Part shown: positions 26,887 to 34,160 of the stretch, piece by piece
How the letters are laid out: each line of letters opens with the position of its first letter
Numbering within the stretch: position 1 is the stretch's first letter
NCBI GenBank assembly: GCA_000173575.1
Contig: ABYL01000035.1
Coordinates: forward strand, 1 to 59,555
Length of the DNA: 59,555 nt
DNA from: Burkholderia sp. H160
Lineage (GTDB): Bacteria > Pseudomonadota > Gammaproteobacteria > Burkholderiales > Burkholderiaceae
Direction: 5' to 3'
Made by a program: the position numbers and the translations under genes
Notes under the pieces: model-generated
Told to the model about the DNA's origin: nothing
What the model saw: only the letters and a program-made list of their open reading frames with translations
Database searches by the model: none

Positions 26887-27525
26887 TCAGATCCCAACCT
26901 TGTGCGCGTTCAGAATCAGCCGCAAGCCCAGCGCGGTCACCGCGCCCGCGGCCATGCGATCGATCCACGCCTTCCAGCGCAGATAGATTTCGCGTGGCCG
27001 TTTGCTCGAAAAGCACAGTGCGACGATCGTGTACCAGCCCGCTTCGATTGCGAAGATCGCCGGTGGCAGCGCGAAATAGCACCACACCGGCGCATGCTGC
27101 GGCAGCAGCGCGGCAAAGATACTGCCGTAATAGACCGCCGTTTTCGGATTGCTGAGCTGCGTGCTCAAGCCGATCCAGAACGATTTGCGCGGATTGCCGA
27201 CGCTGCCGGTTTCTGTCTCGTTGAAAGTGAGGGGCTTCGCGGCGCCGCGCCAGATTTTCGACGCGAGATAAACCAGGTAGACGCCGCCGGCCACTTTCAG
27301 CCCGATATAGAGCCATTCGACTGTCGCGAGCAGCGTATAGAGCCCAAGCAGCGCGATGCCGCTAAAAAACACGCCACCGATGCCCATGCCGAGCGCCGTC
27401 GCGAGACCGTCGCCGCGCGACAGGCCGATCGCGTTACGCGCGACGATGACGAAGCTCGGCCCTGGGCTCATCGCGCCTAAAAGTAGCGCGGCCAGGATCG
27501 TGAGGATGGCGGTTGAGGCGGGCAT
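26887..27525 (-). CDS. LysE/RhtB family amino acid exporter
   Basis: This 212-residue inner-membrane protein with about six hydrophobic segments belongs to the LysE/RhtB family, whose members export amino acids such as threonine, homoserine and lysine. The N-terminal signature GAMSPGPSFVIVARNAI (residues about 18-34) matches the family PGP motif, and STQLSNPKTAVYYGS is the second conserved loop. The start at 27525 follows AGGAGACACGACA; the longer in-frame version (to 27618) has no ribosome site. The substrate cannot be read from sequence. It stands alone. Confidence 0.88.
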   Translation of the reverse strand: MPASTAILTILAALLLGAMSPGPSFVIVARNAIGLSRGDGLATALGMGIGGVFFSGIALLGLYTLLATVEWLYIGLKVAGGVYLVYLASKIWRGAAKPLTFNETETGSVGNPRKSFWIGLSTQLSNPKTAVYYGSIFAALLPQHAPVWCYFALPPAIFAIEAGWYTIVALCFSSKRPREIYLRWKAWIDRMAAGAVTALGLRLILNAHKVGI

Positions 27526-27963
27526 TGTCGTGTCTCCTGATGCGCGGGCGTCGAGTTTCGCATTGTCCGCCAATCGCGCGGCGGAAGCCACGAATACGGA
27601 AATTCGGAAGCCGCGCAATAAGCACTACTGGGAAAAGTCCCTTGCTGCGGCCAAAATGCATCGAATGCTAGAATGACTTTCCATACGCCGAATCTCGCTC
27701 GCGACAACGAGGCGACCCACGAGGCGAAACACGGGCGCAATTCGAGCCACGTCGATTCTTCGAGTAGCCGGTTCGCTTGATCCCAGCGCTTAAATTCAGG
27801 ATTTGACAGGCATCACTTGTGAATGCGGGTTTTCACGCATTTGCAAGGATCGCATGAATTCGTCGAAATGCTTCCGTTTAAATTGAATTACGCACAGGTT
27901 TCGCCTGGTATTGCGAAATGCCTGTTTGTCTAATGCCATCAAGAGCTGCGCCACCAATACGTT
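27526..27963. other. AT-richer intergenic region upstream of the H-NS-like gene
   Basis: About 440 bases between divergent genes, visibly lower in GC from about 27780. It contains TTGACA (about 27804) and short dyads such as AATGCG/CGCAT (27821-27842), but no clear promoter pair. AT-rich DNA in front of an H-NS-type gene would suit autoregulation. Confidence 0.4.
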
Positions 27964-28230
27964 ATGAAACAACGAGAAGCACAGCAACGACTGTTCGAAC
28001 GCGATGAAAACCTGCGCGAGCGCATGATTGCGTGGATCCGCCGCCGCATGGACGACTACAACATCACGATGGAAGCGCTGGCCGAATCGCTCGAAGCCGA
28101 TGCGAACGCCGTGCGCGCGGTGCTGTATCGCGACGCGTTCGGTAACACGTGGGACGGTCACGGCGATAAACCGTCGTGGCTCGCGCGCGCGATTCACGCC
28201 GGACAAAGCATCGATCATTTCCGCTGCTGA
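27964..28230 (+). CDS. Short H-NS-family-like protein
   Basis: An 88-residue protein whose C-terminal half reads YRDAFGNTWDGHGDKPSWL, matching the H-NS DNA-binding pattern (Y-R-x-P/A-x-G-x-T-W-x-G-x-G-x-x-P-x-W) followed by ARAIHAGQSIDHFRC, as in Burkholderia H-NS-type proteins. The N-terminal half (MKQREAQQRLFERDENLRERMI) is a charged helix with a predicted helix-turn-helix-like stretch (MEALAESLEADANAVRAVLY) rather than the usual oligomerisation coiled coil. Whether it silences genes is unknown. The DNA-binding core has D/H in place of the Arg of the canonical GRG hook, which may weaken minor-groove binding. The ribosome site is weak. Confidence 0.65.
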   Translation: MKQREAQQRLFERDENLRERMIAWIRRRMDDYNITMEALAESLEADANAVRAVLYRDAFGNTWDGHGDKPSWLARAIHAGQSIDHFRC

Positions 28231-28263
28231 GCGTAAGCGAGCGCGCCGCGAAGCGTTCGCGCG

Positions 28264-28288
28264 AAAAAAGGCCCGCGCAAGGCGGGCT
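28264..28288 (-). terminator. Terminator of pcaHG
   Basis: GCCCGC (28271-28276) and GCGGGC (28282-28287) form the stem around GCAAG. The AAAAAA at 28264-28269 is a U-tract on the minus strand, 39 bases past the pcaG stop. Confidence 0.85.
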
Positions 28289-28326
28289 CGATCTTTACTG
28301 CTCGGAGTGTCGCGACGGATCGCGCA

Positions 28327-28914
28327 TCACAGGTCGAAAAACACGGTTTCCTTGTCGCCCTGCATGTGGATGTCGAAGCGATACACATTGGCCGCGCCGG
28401 AAACGCGACGTGCGATCAGCGTGCCGCGGCGCTCGGCCGGCACCGACGCCAGCACGGCGTCCTGCTCGTTCGCTTGAGCTTCGTCCTCGAAGTAGATGCG
28501 CGTGAACGTGTGCAGCAGCATGCCGCGCATCGTCAGGATCACGTCGATGTGCGGAGCGTCACCAGGATTCGCGCGCCCCGGCTTCACCGTTTCGACGATG
28601 AAGCGCTTGTGCGGATCCGTACCGGTGCCGACGCGCGCAAAGCCGTGAAAGCCGGTCTTCAGGATTTCCTCGCGCGATTCCGGATAGTGGCCGTTCGAGT
28701 CGACTTGCGACATCTCGATCATCGCGTCGCCGACCACCTTGCCGTCACCGTCGAACACCTGACCGACGATCGTGATGTGCTCGCCGGCCGCTTCCAGCTC
28801 GGCCAGGACGTTCGTGAACAGGCTCTTGTAGTCGAAATCGTATTGCTGCGGGCAAAGACCGTAGGCGAAGTACGGACCAACGGTTTGCGAAGGCGTTTGC
28901 TTGAGAGTCGTCAT
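28327..28914 (-). CDS. pcaG: Protocatechuate 3,4-dioxygenase alpha subunit
   Basis: This 195-residue alpha subunit pairs with PcaH in an intradiol ring-cleaving enzyme that opens protocatechuate to beta-carboxy-cis,cis-muconate, the entry to the beta-ketoadipate pathway. It starts TLKQTPSQTVGPYFAYGL, the family signature, and carries the intradiol fold with VFDGDGKVVGDAMIEMSQ and GDAPHIDVILTMRGMLLH. The alpha subunit lacks the iron ligands that are in PcaH. Only 3 bases separate it from the pcaH stop, and its ribosome site lies inside the pcaH 3' end, so the two are translationally coupled. No other pca gene is in this cluster. Confidence 0.96.
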   Translation of the reverse strand: MTTLKQTPSQTVGPYFAYGLCPQQYDFDYKSLFTNVLAELEAAGEHITIVGQVFDGDGKVVGDAMIEMSQVDSNGHYPESREEILKTGFHGFARVGTGTDPHKRFIVETVKPGRANPGDAPHIDVILTMRGMLLHTFTRIYFEDEAQANEQDAVLASVPAERRGTLIARRVSGAANVYRFDIHMQGDKETVFFDL

Positions 28915-28917
28915 GGC

Positions 28918-29622
28918 TTAGCGCTCCATCGGGGTTTCGTTCGGGCCGCGCAGCACGATGTCGAAATCGTAGCCGAGCGCATAGGAATCTTCCGTAATGT
29001 CGAGCGAGAACTTCGAGATCATGCGCTCACGGGCCTGCTCCGGCGTGCCCTGGTAGATCGGGTCGAACGCGAGCAGCGGGTCGCCGGGGAAGTACATCTG
29101 CGTGACGAGACGCGAGCCGAAGTGATCACCGAACAGCGAGAAGTGGATGTGCTGCGGACGCCATGCGTTCGGATGGTTGCCCCACGGATACGCGCCCGGC
29201 TTGATGGTCAGGAAGCGGTAACGGCCTTCGTTGTCGGTGATGCAGCGGCCCGCGCCAAGGAAGTTCGGGTCGAGCGGCGCGTCGTGCTGGTCGGCCTTGT
29301 GCACATAGCGGCCGGCAGCGTTGGCTTGCCAGATTTCCACGAGCGTGTTGCGCACCGGGCGGCCGCCTTCGTCGAGCACGCGGCCCGTCACGATGATGCG
29401 CTCGCCGAGCGGCTCGCCATTGCGCACCGCGTTGCGGGTCAGGTCGTTGTCGAGCGCGCCGAGGTCGTCGGTGCCATAGACCGGCACGCGCTGGTCGCGC
29501 AGCCGTTCCTTCAGCGGAATCAGCGGACGGGTCGGACCGCGTTTGACCGACGAACCGTACGGCGGATAGATGTACTGGGGATGCGACGCGAAATCGCGCG
29601 GGGAGAGAATTGAATCTTCCAT
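28918..29622 (-). CDS. pcaH: Protocatechuate 3,4-dioxygenase beta subunit
   Basis: This 234-residue beta subunit carries the Fe(III) site: Tyr in AAGRYVHKADQHDA, Tyr in PGAYPWGNHP, and the two His in RPQHIHFSLFG, the canonical 2-Tyr 2-His set. ATG at 29622 has GGAGACACTT upstream and gives MEDSILSPRDF; longer open-frame versions lack support. It is transcribed away from the LysR gene at 29734 and is followed by pcaG. Regulation is probably by that LysR protein through the repeats in the 111-base gap. Substrate protocatechuate arises from lignin-derived 4-hydroxybenzoate or vanillate. Confidence 0.96.
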   Translation of the reverse strand: MEDSILSPRDFASHPQYIYPPYGSSVKRGPTRPLIPLKERLRDQRVPVYGTDDLGALDNDLTRNAVRNGEPLGERIIVTGRVLDEGGRPVRNTLVEIWQANAAGRYVHKADQHDAPLDPNFLGAGRCITDNEGRYRFLTIKPGAYPWGNHPNAWRPQHIHFSLFGDHFGSRLVTQMYFPGDPLLAFDPIYQGTPEQARERMISKFSLDITEDSYALGYDFDIVLRGPNETPMER

Positions 29623-29687
29623 GAAGTGTCTCCGTTGGAGGAATCGTGGGATGCGACGTTGTGACACGCACTTTATACAAAGCATGC

Positions 29688-29736
29688 GGTTATGAAAAAT
29701 GACGTTTTTGCCCGTTTCATATAACCTTCTGTTATG
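29688..29736 (+). promoter_or_regulatory. PcaQ-type operator repeats between pcaH and pcaQ
   Basis: GGTTAT (29688-29693) and ATAACC (29721-29726) form an inverted pair with flanking GAAA/TTTC symmetry, and a third half-site GTTAT (29731-29735) runs into the pcaQ ATG. PcaQ boxes in rhizobia are reported as ATAACC-N4-GGTTAT, so ATAACCTTCTGTTAT matches one base short. Binding here would couple pcaHG activation with autorepression. Confidence 0.55.
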
Positions 29737-30756
29737 CAACGCAGTCTCGCGGATAGCCGCGTCAAATTTCGTCATCTCCAGTGCTTTCTGGCCGTCGCCC
29801 AGTTCGGCAGCGTCCAGCGGGCGGCGGACAGTCTGTCCATCACGCAGCCGGCGGTGTCCAAGACGGTGGCCGAGCTGGAGTCCATTCTCGGGGTGAAGCT
29901 GTTCGAGCGCGGCCGTCACGGGGCGGTGCCGACGCGCGAGGGACAGCTTTTCATGCCGCACGCGAGCGCTTGCGTGAGCGCGCTGCGGCAGGGCGTCGAT
30001 CTGCTTGCGCACGCCGGGGGCGCGGCCGCCGCGACGCTTGAAGTCGGCGTGCTGCCGACGGTCGCCGCGGTGGTGGTACCGCCTGTGCTCAGGCAGTTCT
30101 CGACGCAGTGGCCGCGCGTGATCGTGCGTCTCGCGACCGGCGCGAATCCCGAATTGCTCGAACGCCTGAAAGCGGGCTCGATCGAATTTGCGATCGGCCG
30201 TCTCGCGGACCCCGAACGGATGGTCGGCATGAGCTTCGAGCAGCTTTTCACCGAGCCGCTGATCGCAGTCGTGCGGGCCGGGCATCCGCTTGCGCAAGGG
30301 ACGGCCTTGCCGGCCACGTCGCTGGAGGAATTTCCGATTGTGCTGCCGCCGTTCGGCACGCTGATCCGCCAGTCGGCCGAGAGCCTGCTCAACGCGTGGG
30401 GCGTGCCGCCGTTGTCGGCGTTCGTCGAGGTGTTGTCGGTATCGACCGGGCGCGCGCTGGCACTCGAGAACGGCGCGGTGTGGTTCGTGCCGCAAAGCGC
30501 AGTCGAGTACGAACTCGCGCACGGCTTGCTGGTGCGTTTGCCGTTGCCGTTCGCGGGCACCGGCGAGCCGGTCGGGTTGATTCGTCGCTCGGATACGCAG
30601 CCATCGGCGGTGGGGCGCGCGTTCATCGAGGCGGTGCGCGAGGTCGCGCAGGGCAGAATGGCGGCGGTGTCGGGGAAGGAGGCGGGCAAAAGCGCCGGTA
30701 AATCCGCAGGCAAAACGGCGCACAAAGTCAGCCTAGGCGACGCGCCGCTCGACTGA
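29734..30756 (+). CDS. pcaQ: LysR-type regulator of protocatechuate catabolism
   Basis: This 340-residue LysR-type regulator has an N-terminal winged helix (FRHLQCFLAVAQFGSVQRAADSL with TQPAVSKTVAELE) and an effector-binding periplasmic-protein-like domain. In this family the inducer is beta-carboxy-cis,cis-muconate or a related lactone, made by the neighbouring pcaHG. It is divergent from pcaH, the usual arrangement for PcaQ. The C-terminus carries a repetitive lysine/alanine tail (GKEAGKSAGKSAGKTAHK, about residues 310-327) absent from most LysR proteins. The ATG overlaps an operator-like half-site and lacks a clear ribosome site. Confidence 0.85.
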   Translation: MQRSLADSRVKFRHLQCFLAVAQFGSVQRAADSLSITQPAVSKTVAELESILGVKLFERGRHGAVPTREGQLFMPHASACVSALRQGVDLLAHAGGAAAATLEVGVLPTVAAVVVPPVLRQFSTQWPRVIVRLATGANPELLERLKAGSIEFAIGRLADPERMVGMSFEQLFTEPLIAVVRAGHPLAQGTALPATSLEEFPIVLPPFGTLIRQSAESLLNAWGVPPLSAFVEVLSVSTGRALALENGAVWFVPQSAVEYELAHGLLVRLPLPFAGTGEPVGLIRRSDTQPSAVGRAFIEAVREVAQGRMAAVSGKEAGKSAGKSAGKTAHKVSLGDAPLD

Positions 30757-30915
30757 TACGGCGGCCCACCGCACGCATGGCGCCGGGCACCGGCCGGTGT
30801 GCCGTTCGATCGATGAACCAACCAGTACAAAACGACGGTTGCGAATGCCCCGCGACCCGGTGTACAAACACGGTGCGAAAGCCACCGCACCGAACGACCG
30901 TACAAGGAGATTGCC

Positions 30916-32043
30916 ATGCCCAGCGACTTGCCCACTCCAGAGGCCGCGCAACGCGCCGTGCTGGCGCCTGAGCACAATCCGCTCGGCACGGCCGGCCTCG
31001 AGTTCGTCGAGTTCGCCGCGAGTGACCCGCGGGCGCTCGGCGAGACCTTCACGCGGCTCGGCTTCAAGGCGATCGCGCGTCATATCAGCAAGGATGTGAC
31101 GTTGTACCGTCAGGGCGAGATGAATTTCCTGATCAACGCGGAACCGGATTCGTTCGCGGCGCGCTACGCGGAGGAATACGGGGTCGGCATCTGCGCGATC
31201 GGGATTCGCGTCGCCGACGCGCAACGTGCGTTCGACCGCGCGGTGGAGCTCGGTGCGTGGGAGTTCGAGGGCGAGCGCCTCGGCGCGGGCGAGTTGCTGA
31301 TTCCGGCGATTCAGGGCATCGGCGATTCGCACATCTATTTCGTCGATCGGTGGCGCGGGCGCGGCGGTCAGCGCGGCGGTCTCGGTGATATCTCGATCTT
31401 CGACATCGACTTCCGGCCCATCGAAATCGATACGGCCGAAGCCGATCTGAATCACACGGGCAGCGGCCTGATCGCGGTCGACCATCTGACGCAAACCGTT
31501 GGTGAAGGCCGCATGCAGGAGTGGATCGACTTCTATCGCGATCTGCTGAATTTCCGCGAGATCCACGAGCTGCACGCGAACTGGCACGTGTCGGCGGAAT
31601 CGCGCGTGATGGTGTCGCCGTGCGGCGCGATCCGCGTGCCGCTCTACGAGGAAGGCACGCGCCGGACCAACCTGATGCACGAGTACCTGCCCGATCATCC
31701 GGGCGAAGGCGTGCAGCACATCGCGCTCGCCACCGACGACATCTTCGCGTGCGTCGAGCGTCTGCTCGCGAACGGTGTCGAATTCGTCGAGCCGCCGCCG
31801 CGCTACTACGATCAGCTCGATGCGCGTTTGCCGGGCCACGGACTCGATGTCGAGCGACTGCGGCGCACGCATGTGCTCGTGGATGGCGAGATCGGCGCGG
31901 ACGGTGTGCCGCTGCTGTTTTTCCAGACCTTCGTGCGCCGCCGCGCCGGCGAGATCTTCTTCGAGATCGTGCAACGCCAGGGGCATCATGGTTTCGGCGA
32001 AGGCAATCTCGCCGCCCTGGCACAGGCGCGCACGGGCGGCTGA
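30916..32043 (+). CDS. hppD: 4-hydroxyphenylpyruvate dioxygenase
   Basis: This 375-residue Fe(II) enzyme of the vicinal oxygen chelate fold converts 4-hydroxyphenylpyruvate to homogentisate in tyrosine catabolism. The three iron ligands are His in IAVDHLTQ, His in GVQHIALATDD and Glu in GEIFFEIVQRQGHHGFGEGN, a pattern characteristic of HPPD. The ribosome site AAGGAG lies at 30902-30907. It ends 3 bases before the convergent LysR gene. Homogentisate dioxygenase and fumarylacetoacetase are not nearby. A 4-hydroxymandelate synthase is possible in principle but unlikely. Confidence 0.9.
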   Translation: MPSDLPTPEAAQRAVLAPEHNPLGTAGLEFVEFAASDPRALGETFTRLGFKAIARHISKDVTLYRQGEMNFLINAEPDSFAARYAEEYGVGICAIGIRVADAQRAFDRAVELGAWEFEGERLGAGELLIPAIQGIGDSHIYFVDRWRGRGGQRGGLGDISIFDIDFRPIEIDTAEADLNHTGSGLIAVDHLTQTVGEGRMQEWIDFYRDLLNFREIHELHANWHVSAESRVMVSPCGAIRVPLYEEGTRRTNLMHEYLPDHPGEGVQHIALATDDIFACVERLLANGVEFVEPPPRYYDQLDARLPGHGLDVERLRRTHVLVDGEIGADGVPLLFFQTFVRRRAGEIFFEIVQRQGHHGFGEGNLAALAQARTGG

Positions 32044-32046
32044 ATC

Positions 32047-32979
32047 TCACGCCCCCTCGGGCCGCTCCGCCAACTCCGGATAAATCGCGCCGTACGCGGA
32101 CGCCTCGCGCAGCAGCCACTCGCGGAAACTCGCGAGCGGTTTGCCGTGACTCAACTCGGTCGGATACACGAGGTAATACGCGGCGTCGGCGACGGCGGGC
32201 GTGTCGAACGGAATCACGAGACCGAACTGCTGTAACTGCGTATCAACGAAAAAGCGCGGCACCAGCGCAATGCCGAGTCCGGTCGCGGCCGCGCTGATCA
32301 GCATCGTGTGCAGTTCGTAGCGCACGCCCTGCATCGTGCGGTTGTCGTCGACGCCGAGATTCGCGAACCAGCTTGCCCAGCCGTCGGGTCGCGTCGTCGA
32401 ATGCAGCAGCGGATAGTCGAGCAGTTCGGCGCTGTTGCGGATCGGCCGCTTCAGCAGACTTGCCGCGCACACCGGCACCACTTCCTCGCAGAACAGAAAA
32501 TCCGCCGACGTGCCCGGCCACGTCGGCTTGCCGTAGTGAATCGCCGCTTCGAAATGCGTGTCGGCGAACGGGAACGTCGCGGTGCGCACGCCCATGTTCA
32601 CGCGCACGTCCGGGTATTGCTCGTTGAATGCGGCCATGCGTGGGATCAGCCATTGCGATGCGAAAGTCGGCAACACCGCCAGCTCCAGATAACCGCCGCC
32701 ACTGCCGTGCGCGATGATCGACAGCGTGTCGCGATCGAGCTGTTCGAGCGAGCGTCGCACCTGCGCACTGTAGACCTTGCCCGCGCGCGTCAGCACCACG
32801 CGTTGCTTGACGCGCACGAACAGCCGCACGCCGAGATTGCCTTCGAGCGTATTGATCTGTCGCGACACCGCGCTTTCGGTCAGGAACAGCTCGCGCGCCG
32901 CATGCGTGAAGCTCTCGTGCCGCGCGGCGGCTTCGAACGCGAGCAGCGCGCCCATGTTGGGAATCTTGAACTTTCGCAC
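32047..32979 (-). CDS. LysR-type regulator divergent from hglS
   Basis: This 310-residue LysR-type regulator of the GcvA-like group has a winged helix at residues 8-65 (LLAFEAAARHESFTHAARELF and ESAVSRQINTLE) and a substrate-binding domain with LVPRFFVDTQL near the C-terminus. It is transcribed away from the DUF1338 gene across 125 bases, so it is the likely regulator of the hglS-ydiJ unit. The effector may be 2-oxoadipate, 2-aminoadipate or 2-hydroxyglutarate; this is inference from position only. It converges with hppD without a terminator between them. Confidence 0.85.
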   Translation of the reverse strand: MRKFKIPNMGALLAFEAAARHESFTHAARELFLTESAVSRQINTLEGNLGVRLFVRVKQRVVLTRAGKVYSAQVRRSLEQLDRDTLSIIAHGSGGGYLELAVLPTFASQWLIPRMAAFNEQYPDVRVNMGVRTATFPFADTHFEAAIHYGKPTWPGTSADFLFCEEVVPVCAASLLKRPIRNSAELLDYPLLHSTTRPDGWASWFANLGVDDNRTMQGVRYELHTMLISAAATGLGIALVPRFFVDTQLQQFGLVIPFDTPAVADAAYYLVYPTELSHGKPLASFREWLLREASAYGAIYPELAERPEGA

Positions 32980-33104
32980 GTTAATTCCAAAAACGCATCA
33001 AGTGGCCAGTTTATCTCGCTTTACGGGGAGCGGGCGCGTTCTGAATAATCTCGCCCGTTAGGAGGCGCCCGGGCGGGCGCTCGACGGATAGCGTGGAGAG
33101 CCGG

Positions 33105-34142
33105 ATGCGAAACCTGAAGAATGCGAATATCGAACAACTGCTGCTGAAGCTGCTGGGCGCGGAGAAGACCGCGCGGCTCTTTGCGACGCTCAATCATCCG
33201 CATGTGCTCGACGAGTGGGAGAGCGGCAGCGTCACGCGCGCCGAACTCGCTCAGGCGATGAACATGGCGCTGTTTGACGATCTGATCGCGCGCTCGGAGA
33301 ATGGCCGCCGCTACACGGAGGAAACGGTCGCGGCCGGCGGCAGCGTTTACTTCGATCATGGCGCGCTGCGCACCGTGCGCTGGCCGCACAGCGGCGCGCT
33401 GCCACCTGGAGAGGCGGCGTTCGCACGGATCCTGCGGCCGCTCGGATTTCGCATCAACGGCCGCTATCCGCTCGATCGTCTCGGCATGACCGGCCGCGCA
33501 TGGGCGCATGACGACGCGCCCGACGAGATCGCGCAGTTCTTCGTCAGCGAACTGCATCCTGAGCGTTTCTCAGCGGCATTCCAGCAGGCGGTGACCAACG
33601 TGATCGGTGCATCGCGCGATCCGTTGACGCCGCGCGCCAACGGCCTCTTGTGGGAGCTCGAACGCGACGGCGTGCTGCCGCTCGATGCGGCGCATGAGTT
33701 GTTGCCGGTGATCGTCGGCGCGTTCGCGCGTCAGCACGAGATGCCACGCGAAGCCGACTACGAAGTATTGTTGACGGAATCGGCAGAAATGGCGTGGATC
33801 GCCACCGAAGGTAACGCGTTCAATCACGCGACCGATCGCGTCGCGGACGTCTTCAAGCTGTCGGACGACGAGAAAGCGAAGGGTCGTCCGATGAAGCCTG
33901 AAGTCGAGCATTCGCGTTCCGGGCGCGTGTTCCAGACCGCGTACCGAGCGGATATTGTGCGGCGCGAATTCCGCGCGGCCGATGGCAGCGTCGTCACGCG
34001 CGACGTGCCCGGCTCGTTCTACGAATTCATCACGCGCAAGCGCAGTTTCGATCAGGACGCGCGCCGCTGGGAAACGGACCTGCGGTTCGACGCGGGCAAC
34101 GCACAGGGCATCTTCCGGATGACCGCAAGCCAGGCGGCCTGA
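33105..34142 (+). CDS. hglS: 2-oxoadipate dioxygenase/decarboxylase (DUF1338, HglS-like)
   Basis: This 345-residue DUF1338 protein belongs to the family that in Pseudomonas putida converts 2-oxoadipate to D-2-hydroxyglutarate with O2 and loss of CO2, in the D-lysine/pipecolate route. Metal ligands expected for the fold are visible: His in SVYFDHGALRTV, His in NAFNHATDRV and Glu in VPGSFYEFITRK. The ATG at 33105 is preferred over the GTG at 33093 because GGAGAG sits 5-10 bases upstream. It lies 18 bases before a D-2-hydroxyglutarate dehydrogenase-type flavoprotein, which strongly supports the assigned reaction. Confidence 0.85.
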   Translation: MRNLKNANIEQLLLKLLGAEKTARLFATLNHPHVLDEWESGSVTRAELAQAMNMALFDDLIARSENGRRYTEETVAAGGSVYFDHGALRTVRWPHSGALPPGEAAFARILRPLGFRINGRYPLDRLGMTGRAWAHDDAPDEIAQFFVSELHPERFSAAFQQAVTNVIGASRDPLTPRANGLLWELERDGVLPLDAAHELLPVIVGAFARQHEMPREADYEVLLTESAEMAWIATEGNAFNHATDRVADVFKLSDDEKAKGRPMKPEVEHSRSGRVFQTAYRADIVRREFRAADGSVVTRDVPGSFYEFITRKRSFDQDARRWETDLRFDAGNAQGIFRMTASQAA

Positions 34143-34160
34143 GCGCATACGGCGGCGCGG

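Noticed and set aside
27796-28218. 140-residue minus-strand frame over the H-NS-like gene
   Set aside because: Most of it is antisense to the recognised gene and no family or ribosome site is visible.
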